Below are positions 36,078-40,375 of a stretch of 40,375 nt of DNA, in pieces; positions within the stretch are counted from its first letter, which is position 1, and every line of letters begins with the position of its first letter. The stretch comes from Myxococcota bacterium (GTDB lineage: Bacteria; Myxococcota_A; Polyangia; Palsa-1104; JAEUJZ01): contig JANWXW010000124.1 of NCBI GenBank assembly GCA_025057315.1, positions 1-40,375 of the forward strand, read 5' to 3'. Under the pieces are notes generated by a model that searched no databases, was not told the origin of the DNA, and worked only from the letters and a program-made list of their open reading frames with translations. Both the position numbers and the translations under genes were made by a program.

Positions 36078-37991
36078 CTAGCGGAACGGCAACCCGAAGC
36101 GGTCTGCCGGATGCGGAGCTCCGGCCCCCACGGCGCCGATGTCGTTGCCCGGGCCGTCGGCCGGGTCGCCGCGGTCGATGAGCGGGCTGCCCGCGCCGGG
36201 TAGATAATGGGCGCGATACGCCGCCAGCACCTGCGACAGCCGGAGCTCGCCTGTCCACAGCGCTCCTTGCGGGATGGGATAGGGCAGCGGCGGTGGCGGC
36301 AGGCGGGGATCCACCCCCGGGCCATCGCGACCCAGGTCGTGGGCGCCAAAGCCCGGCTGGCCGAGCGTGCGGCCGCTGACGCGCACGGCATAGGCCACCG
36401 GGCGCGGATGCTCGGGGTTATAGAACAAGTTATAGTCCGCATAGCCCATCCGCTCCGGCCCTGGCGAGGGGAGGCGCTCGCCATAGCTGCCGCCGACCAG
36501 GGGCGGCGTTCCCTCGGGGGCGAAGCGCACAAAGGCATTGCTGCGCAGGCTGCCGAGCTGGGCGCCCGCGGCGATGCTGATGACCTGGCCGGCCCACTGC
36601 AGGGCCCGACCGCCCCCATCGAAGGTGTTGTTGTATAACTCGACCCCCGTGGCGCCGTAGAGGAACACGCCCTGCTCGGGTGCATAGCGCACCGGGCCAG
36701 ACACCTGCGCGAACACGTTGTGGTGCACCCGCGTGCCGCTGGCCGGCGCCTGCAGCCACGAGTGGCCGCTGTCCAGAATGAGGTTGTAGCGCACCTCTCC
36801 CGAGACCCCACGCACCGGCCAGGCACTGGCCCGCACGACGTTGTGCTCCACCAGCAGGTTGCGCACATCGGCGAACTCAAAGTTCAGGCACTGGCTCAGC
36901 CCAGGCCCGCAGGTGTCGTGGCTGTAGTTGCCGCGCACCGTGACGTCGCTGCCCCCGAGCACGTGCAAACCCGCGCGGATGCCCCAGGCCATGTTCATGT
37001 CCTCGTCGCGGTTGCCACCAATCAGCCAGCCCGTGCCGCGCTCGAAGGCGGCCCAGGACAGGCCAATGCGGTTGCCCTGAAAGAGCTTGCTGCCGCTCGA
37101 GGTGCCGACCGCGCGAAACGCCGGTGCCGAGGTCGAAGGCTGGTCCACCACCGGCATGAGGGCGTTGGCGCGGAACTCGCTCCGCTGCACGCTCACCGAG
37201 GCCGCCTCGCTCAGCCCCACCTGCACCAGGCCGCAGGCATCAAAACGCACATGGTCGATGACCACCGCGCCCGCGCCGGCCACACTGACCTCGATGGCCG
37301 GCAGGGTCGGGCTGCCCAGACCCTGCACGTCGCAGTGACGCAGCACCAGGCGCCCGCGCCAGCCCGGCGCGCTGCGAATGCGCCGTCCGCCCCCGACCAC
37401 CAGCAGCGGCGCCTCCGCCGTTCCCTCTAGGGTCAGGCTGTCCTGGCCGGACAGCACGATGTCCTCGCGCAGCACGCGCACCGGCCGTCCCCCCTCCCGT
37501 CGGGGATCGACCGTGATGCGCACGGGCAGGCTGGTGGACCGTGTGCCGTTTTCGTTCAGCGCCACCGCGGTCAGCAGGTACGTGCCAGCTGGCACGCCGC
37601 CCGTGCGCACCACGTACAGTCCCGGCCGCCCTGGGTCGCGCGCGGCCGTGCCCACCCGTCGCTCCCCTAGGAAGAACTCGACCTGACGGGGCATGCCCCA
37701 CACCGGACTGGAGGGATCCAGCGCGGCGGCCTGCAGCCTCAGCTCGGCCGGCTCCAGGAAGTGCATCCCCCACTGCGGTGAGGCCAGCGCCACCCACGCG
37801 CCCAGCGGCGTCAGAGGCGGCCTGGGCTCCTCCGCCTCTCCCGGTAGCGGGGGAGGGCCGGGCTCCATGTCCGGAGCCCCGGGCGGTGGCTCGGGCATCG
37901 GATCCGGCTCGACCGTCGGCGGCGGGTCGTCCGCCACGACGAGCCCGCCACAGGCCGGCACAAGCGCCCACACCAGCAGGTACCTACGCAT
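36078..37991 (-). CDS. Putative lipoprotein with right-handed parallel beta-helix
   Basis: A 637-aa exported protein: MRRYLLVWALVPAC gives a signal peptide with lipobox LVPAC. A Pro/Glu-rich linker (residues of about 25-65) precedes a beta-sandwich-like domain that resembles bacterial Ig-type folds (VEFFLGERRVGTAARD, GTYLLTAVALNENGTRS). Residues of about 190-500 show the repeating short-strand pattern of right-handed parallel beta helices (VTVRGNYSHD, LLVEHNVVRA, VRYNLILDSG, TRVHHNVFAQ, VELYNNTFDGG). The C-terminal part ends with SPLIDRGDPADGPGNDIGAVG, a common signature of choice-of-anchor and pectate-lyase-like proteins. No catalytic residues can be named. Surface binding of a polysaccharide is the best guess. 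GTG 38012 and ATG 38006 are possible earlier starts. Confidence 0.8.
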   Translation of the reverse strand: MRRYLLVWALVPACGGLVVADDPPPTVEPDPMPEPPPGAPDMEPGPPPLPGEAEEPRPPLTPLGAWVALASPQWGMHFLEPAELRLQAAALDPSSPVWGMPRQVEFFLGERRVGTAARDPGRPGLYVVRTGGVPAGTYLLTAVALNENGTRSTSLPVRITVDPRREGGRPVRVLREDIVLSGQDSLTLEGTAEAPLLVVGGGRRIRSAPGWRGRLVLRHCDVQGLGSPTLPAIEVSVAGAGAVVIDHVRFDACGLVQVGLSEAASVSVQRSEFRANALMPVVDQPSTSAPAFRAVGTSSGSKLFQGNRIGLSWAAFERGTGWLIGGNRDEDMNMAWGIRAGLHVLGGSDVTVRGNYSHDTCGPGLSQCLNFEFADVRNLLVEHNVVRASAWPVRGVSGEVRYNLILDSGHSWLQAPASGTRVHHNVFAQVSGPVRYAPEQGVFLYGATGVELYNNTFDGGGRALQWAGQVISIAAGAQLGSLRSNAFVRFAPEGTPPLVGGSYGERLPSPGPERMGYADYNLFYNPEHPRPVAYAVRVSGRTLGQPGFGAHDLGRDGPGVDPRLPPPPLPYPIPQGALWTGELRLSQVLAAYRAHYLPGAGSPLIDRGDPADGPGNDIGAVGAGAPHPADRFGLPFR

Positions 37992-38220
37992 GGCTTCCAG
38001 ACACATAAGCACCTGTTTGCACCGTATCGCGCAGCTACGCGCACCGCAAGCTTGTGTTTCTTGCTAGACGTGCAGCTTGTCCTGTGCAGCTTGCCCTGCT
38101 TTCTGCGCCTCCGGTCGCCCCGCCTCGGGGAGCCTCGCCGGTCCGCTGCCCTGGCCCCGCCGGTCCGCCGCCTCCCTTGTGGCCAGCCTCCAAGCAGGCC
38201 AAGCGGTCCAGGAGCACCCC
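37992..38220. promoter_or_regulatory. Region upstream of the beta-helix and hydroxylase genes
   Basis: About 230 bases between the receiver gene and the lipoprotein gene, both on the minus strand. A TACGGT hexamer on the minus strand (38021-38026) could be a -10 box. A direct repeat GTGCAGCTTG (38070-38079 and 38084-38093) lies upstream of it and could be a regulator site. No clear terminator for the receiver gene is seen. Confidence 0.3.
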
Positions 38221-38586
38221 CTAGGTGTCCCCAATGTATTTTTTTACAATGGCCAGCAGCTCCTCGATGGCAAAGGGCTTCTGAAGCCAGCCCACGGCGT
38301 GGATGCCAGAGTCCAGCGGCGCCTGGCGACTGGCCGTCACCACCACCACCGGAATGGTGGCCAGCGCCGGGTCCTTCGACAGACAGGCAGACAGCTCGGC
38401 GCCATTCATGCCCGGCATCATCAGGTCCAGCAAGATAAGCGCCGGCCGCAACACCTCCAGGCGGCGGAGCGCCTCGGTGCCGTTGGCCGCCCCGATGGCC
38501 TGGTAACCCTCGTCCCGGAGCAGGTCGAGCAGCGATTCCCGGATGCCGGCATGATCCTCCACCACCAGGATGGTGCGCTCGACCAT
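38221..38586 (-). CDS. Single-domain response regulator
   Basis: A 121-aa receiver domain with no output domain. The acidic pocket is VVEDHAG, the phospho-acceptor Asp is in LLDLMMPGMNG, the conserved Thr is in VVVTASRQ, and the Lys is in LQKPF, so phosphorylation should work. Stand-alone receivers act by protein contact or as phosphate relays. The kinases at 3934-7748 lack a neighbouring partner and are candidates. No Shine-Dalgarno precedes the ATG at 38586, but TATGCT ends exactly six bases upstream, suggesting a leaderless mRNA. Confidence 0.95.
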   Translation of the reverse strand: MVERTILVVEDHAGIRESLLDLLRDEGYQAIGAANGTEALRRLEVLRPALILLDLMMPGMNGAELSACLSKDPALATIPVVVVTASRQAPLDSGIHAVGWLQKPFAIEELLAIVKKYIGDT

Positions 38587-38592
38587 ACATCT

Positions 38593-38598
38593 AGCATA
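38593..38598 (-). promoter_or_regulatory. Putative -10 hexamer TATGCT of the response regulator gene
   Basis: TATGCT on the minus strand is followed by AGATGT and then the ATG at 38586, giving a six-base spacing that suits a leaderless transcript. Confidence 0.5.
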
Positions 38599-38635
38599 AG
38601 TCCATGCGGCCCTGCTTCAAGGCCACAAGACTTCC

Positions 38636-38851
38636 CTATGGCAAGATGCCTCCGGCCTTCAGATTGCGTCTGGCTGCGGCGACAACCTGCTCCAGACGCC
38701 CCCCGGCTGGGCCCGACTCCAGGCCCGGCCGCCATGCCGCAGGCCGCCAGCCCAGCCCGGCCCCGGACCACGCCAGCGTGCCCAGGCCCACCTCCTGGCC
38801 GCCATAGCGGGGCTGGCTGCCGTCCGGGGGGTGCGCTATTCTGCCATCCAT
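38636..38851 (-). CDS. Doubtful small ORF, 71 aa
   Basis: From an ATG within CCATGG at 38851 this frame reads RYGGQEVGLGTLAWSGAGLG, then GGRLEQVVAAARRNLKAGGI, with high GC third positions and a protein-like pattern. There is no ribosome site, and its start overlaps the start of the plus-strand gene at 38850 on the other strand. No family is recognised. It fills most of the gap next to the response regulator. It could be real or a shadow. Confidence 0.3.
   Translation of the reverse strand: MDGRIAHPPDGSQPRYGGQEVGLGTLAWSGAGLGWRPAAWRPGLESGPAGGRLEQVVAAARRNLKAGGILP
38837..38842 (+). promoter_or_regulatory. Putative -10 hexamer TATTCT of the small zinc-finger-like gene
   Basis: TATTCT is followed by seven bases and then the ATG at 38850, with no ribosome site between. 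Same geometry as the other probable leaderless genes in the window. Confidence 0.45.
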
Positions 38852-39080
38852 GGACCGGCGCGAGGCACGACGTGCAGCGGCCCGGCTGCGCGCCCTGGGA
38901 CGCCAGGTGCCCCTAGAGCGGAGCGACCAGGAGCGCCTGCGCCAGGCACAACAGGCGGTGCGCACCGAGGACACCTACCAGGCGGCAGCCACCTGCCCAA
39001 ACTGCGCCCATGCGCGCCAAGAGGCCGGCGATCCAACGGCCCTGTGCCCCGTGCACCTGGCCGATGCCCTGGGGTGCTAG
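38850..39080 (+). CDS. Small zinc-finger-like protein, 76 aa
   Basis: A basic helical N-terminal half (MDRREARRAAARLRALGRQV) is followed by a Cys-containing end, with CPNC, a further CPVH about 15 residues on, and a terminal Cys. The CxxC...CxxH arrangement could bind one zinc ion. I recognise no named family, but the Cys/His spacing, the composition and the TATTCT hexamer seven bases upstream support a real gene. It ends in a four-base convergent overlap with the hypothetical gene at 39077. Possible nucleic-acid or protein binding is inference only. Confidence 0.55.
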   Translation: MDRREARRAAARLRALGRQVPLERSDQERLRQAQQAVRTEDTYQAAATCPNCAHARQEAGDPTALCPVHLADALGC

Positions 39081-39595
39081 CCCCCCTGGCCGGACCGGCG
39101 ATCGGGCCGGTGTGGTGCGGGCAGCAGCCCCTGGGCCGAAGCCGATCGCAGCAGCCGAGTCCCCACCGGCGCAGCGGCACGGAGTCGTTGCCACGCCACG
39201 CCCAGGCGCCGCCGCTGCAGCGGAGACAGCGTCGGGTCGCGCCGCGCCTGCTCCACCCCCTGGGCCACGGCCAGGCCCATGTGCAGCAGCTCTGCCCGCT
39301 CCCGCAGCAACGTGTCGGACACCTCGCCCCCCAAGGCCCCCAGGACGCGCTCCAGGTGCGCCAGCAGCTCCACCCGCTCCTGCTGGGCCTCTAGGTCCTC
39401 GGGACGGCAGGGCAGGGGGGGAAGGCAACCGGCATGCGCCCGCTGCACCGCCGCCGCCCCGCGCGCCAGCTTTCCAGCCGCCTCGTAACGCCGGGCACGC
39501 AGGGCCCGCCTTCGACCAGGTGGCAGCGCAGCCAGAGCCAGCGCCTGCCGCAGGAAGCTGACGAAGTCGTCGAACTCCTCACGAAGCAGTTCCAT
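39077..39595 (-). CDS. Hypothetical helical protein, 172 aa
   Basis: An unrecognised, probably soluble protein. It begins MELLREEFDDFVSFLRQALALAALPPGRRRALRARRYEAA and continues with long amphipathic helices (EAQQERVELLAHLERVLGALGGEV, RERAELLHMGLAVAQGVEQARRD) before a basic, probably disordered C-terminus. ATG 39595 is preferred because the longer form, from a TTG at 39682, would overlap the glycosyltransferase. No clear ribosome site is seen. It follows the glycosyltransferase gene by 52 bases on the same strand and may be cotranscribed. Two Cys near the middle (GCLPPLPC) are notable but do not form a recognised motif. Confidence 0.6.
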   Translation of the reverse strand: MELLREEFDDFVSFLRQALALAALPPGRRRALRARRYEAAGKLARGAAAVQRAHAGCLPPLPCRPEDLEAQQERVELLAHLERVLGALGGEVSDTLLRERAELLHMGLAVAQGVEQARRDPTLSPLQRRRLGVAWQRLRAAAPVGTRLLRSASAQGLLPAPHRPDRRSGQGG

Positions 39596-39647
39596 GCTGG
39601 CAATGCTCGGCCCTGTGGGGCCGATGTCAATGGCTCGGCCCAGCAGC

Positions 39648-40352
39648 TCAGCGCAGTCCGGCCCGCCGCATGGACGCACCAATGCGCCAAATCTCGCCCA
39701 GGTAGCTCAGGATGTTGCGCAGGTTGGCTACTTTGGACCGTCCCGAGCGCCGTGGCATGCACTCGATCTCCACGCTGCCCAGCCGCTTGCCCAGGGCCCG
39801 GGCCTTGGCAGCAATCTCCAGGCCGATGGAGCCGGCCGAGGTCCGCGCCACCAGGTCCAGCTCGTCCAGCAGCGCGCGGCGCACCAGGTAGGGCCCCTCC
39901 AGCCGATCGCGCAGGCCCGTGGCGGCTCGCACCAGCAGGCGCAGGGTGCGCGACATGACGATGCGCGTCCACCCATCTGGGCGGCGCCGGTAGGTGGACA
40001 GCACCAGGTCCTCGCCCTGCCAGGCGTCCAGGATGCGGGCCAGCTCCGACAGCGGGATTTGTCCATCCGCTGGCACCCAGGTGACGAACTCGCGCTGCGA
40101 GGCAAACAGGCCCGTGCGCAGGGCGGCCGTGAGGCCCCGGTTGCGCTCGTGGGTGATGACGCGCACCCCCGTCCAGCCTGCCAGCAAGGCCGCCGTGCCG
40201 TCGGTGGAACCATCGTCCACCACCAGCACCTCGCAGTCGCGGCAGCACCGGGCAGCCAGCGCCTGGGCCTCCTGTAGCACCGCCGGCAGGTTGTCCCGCT
40301 CGTTGAACGCCGGAATGAGCAGGGTCAGGGAGGGCTGAAACGGCAGCGGCAC
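39648..40352 (-). CDS. Glycosyltransferase family 2 protein (polyprenyl-phosphate sugar type)
   Basis: A 234-aa GT-A fold enzyme. Motifs are LLIPAFNERDNLPAVL at the N-terminus, VLVVDDGSTDGT for nucleotide-sugar binding, RNRGLTAALRTGL, and WVPADGQIP, whose ADG takes the DxD metal-binding place. GPYLVRRALLDEL and the basic C-terminus resemble dolichol/undecaprenyl-phosphate mannose synthases (DPM1-like) without membrane helices. Such enzymes load a sugar on a polyprenyl phosphate for GT-C enzymes such as that at 28284; the link is inference. GTG 40352 is the chosen start: TAAGCT ends six bases upstream, and no Shine-Dalgarno is needed in that case. Confidence 0.88.
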   Translation of the reverse strand: MPLPFQPSLTLLIPAFNERDNLPAVLQEAQALAARCCRDCEVLVVDDGSTDGTAALLAGWTGVRVITHERNRGLTAALRTGLFASQREFVTWVPADGQIPLSELARILDAWQGEDLVLSTYRRRPDGWTRIVMSRTLRLLVRAATGLRDRLEGPYLVRRALLDELDLVARTSAGSIGLEIAAKARALGKRLGSVEIECMPRRSGRSKVANLRNILSYLGEIWRIGASMRRAGLR

Positions 40353-40358
40353 CCCAGC

Positions 40359-40364
40359 AGCTTA
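40359..40364 (-). promoter_or_regulatory. Putative -10 hexamer TAAGCT of the glycosyltransferase gene
   Basis: On the minus strand TAAGCT is followed by GCTGGG and then GTG at 40352. It shows the six-base spacing seen at five other genes of the window (one has seven). Confidence 0.4.
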
Positions 40365-40375
40365 CCACGTGGGGC

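Overview
The window is about 40 kb of very GC-rich bacterial chromosome with a strong preference for G or C at third codon positions. I infer a member of the Myxococcota (former Deltaproteobacteria). The hints are two PilZ-type domains in a myxobacterial style, a TPR protein ending in an AgmX/PglI-type tail, a eukaryote-like Ser/Thr kinase, an FHA coiled-coil protein, a long MCE protein, and a regulator with an acidic segment followed by a histone-like basic tail. No 16S or marker gene fixes the taxonomy. I saw no insertion sequence, prophage, CRISPR array, tRNA or rRNA.

Layout. 1-1886: three co-oriented coiled-coil genes of unknown function, the first cut by the window edge. 1887-2287: a repeat-bearing non-coding gap. 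2288-3830 (minus): FHA coiled-coil protein and a YkvA/DUF1232 protein. 3934-8038 (plus): a sensory cluster of a histidine kinase-like protein with no ATPase domain, a complete kinase and a small conserved-looking protein, with a PilZ protein on the opposite strand. 8824-14005 (minus): Crp/Fnr regulator, alanine racemase and MlaE-MlaF-MCE lipid transport genes, ending at a probable intrinsic terminator. 14847-22527 (plus): Ser/Thr kinase, two paralogous TPR exported proteins, panB, panC and purL. 22524-23699 (minus): TPR membrane protein. 23945-25183 (plus): zinc-ribbon/Tudor-like protein with a repetitive basic tail. 25583-26605 (minus): orphan CheB. 26784-30704 (plus): CBM9-like lipoprotein and an ArnT/PMT-type glycosyltransferase. 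30774-37991 (minus): beta-helix lipoprotein, three-subunit molybdenum hydroxylase, START-like exported protein and a ribosome hibernation factor. 38221-40352: single-domain response regulator, small zinc-finger-like protein, a hypothetical gene and a family 2 glycosyltransferase.

How it fits together. The cell-envelope theme is strong: peptidoglycan precursor racemisation, phospholipid transport, glycosyltransferases, lipoproteins and TPR scaffolds. Several signalling genes (two histidine kinases, receiver, CheB, Ser/Thr kinase, FHA, PilZ) sit among them. Pantothenate synthesis (panB-panC) and purine synthesis (purL) are the clear housekeeping genes.

The signals I would follow first are: a TANNNT hexamer exactly 6-7 bases before the start codon of six genes that lack a Shine-Dalgarno sequence (probable leaderless transcription); the ATPase-less kinase translationally coupled to a full kinase; the zinc-ribbon/Tudor/acidic/basic protein that resembles CarD in architecture but not in its domains; and the in-frame 27-bp tandem repeat in that gene.
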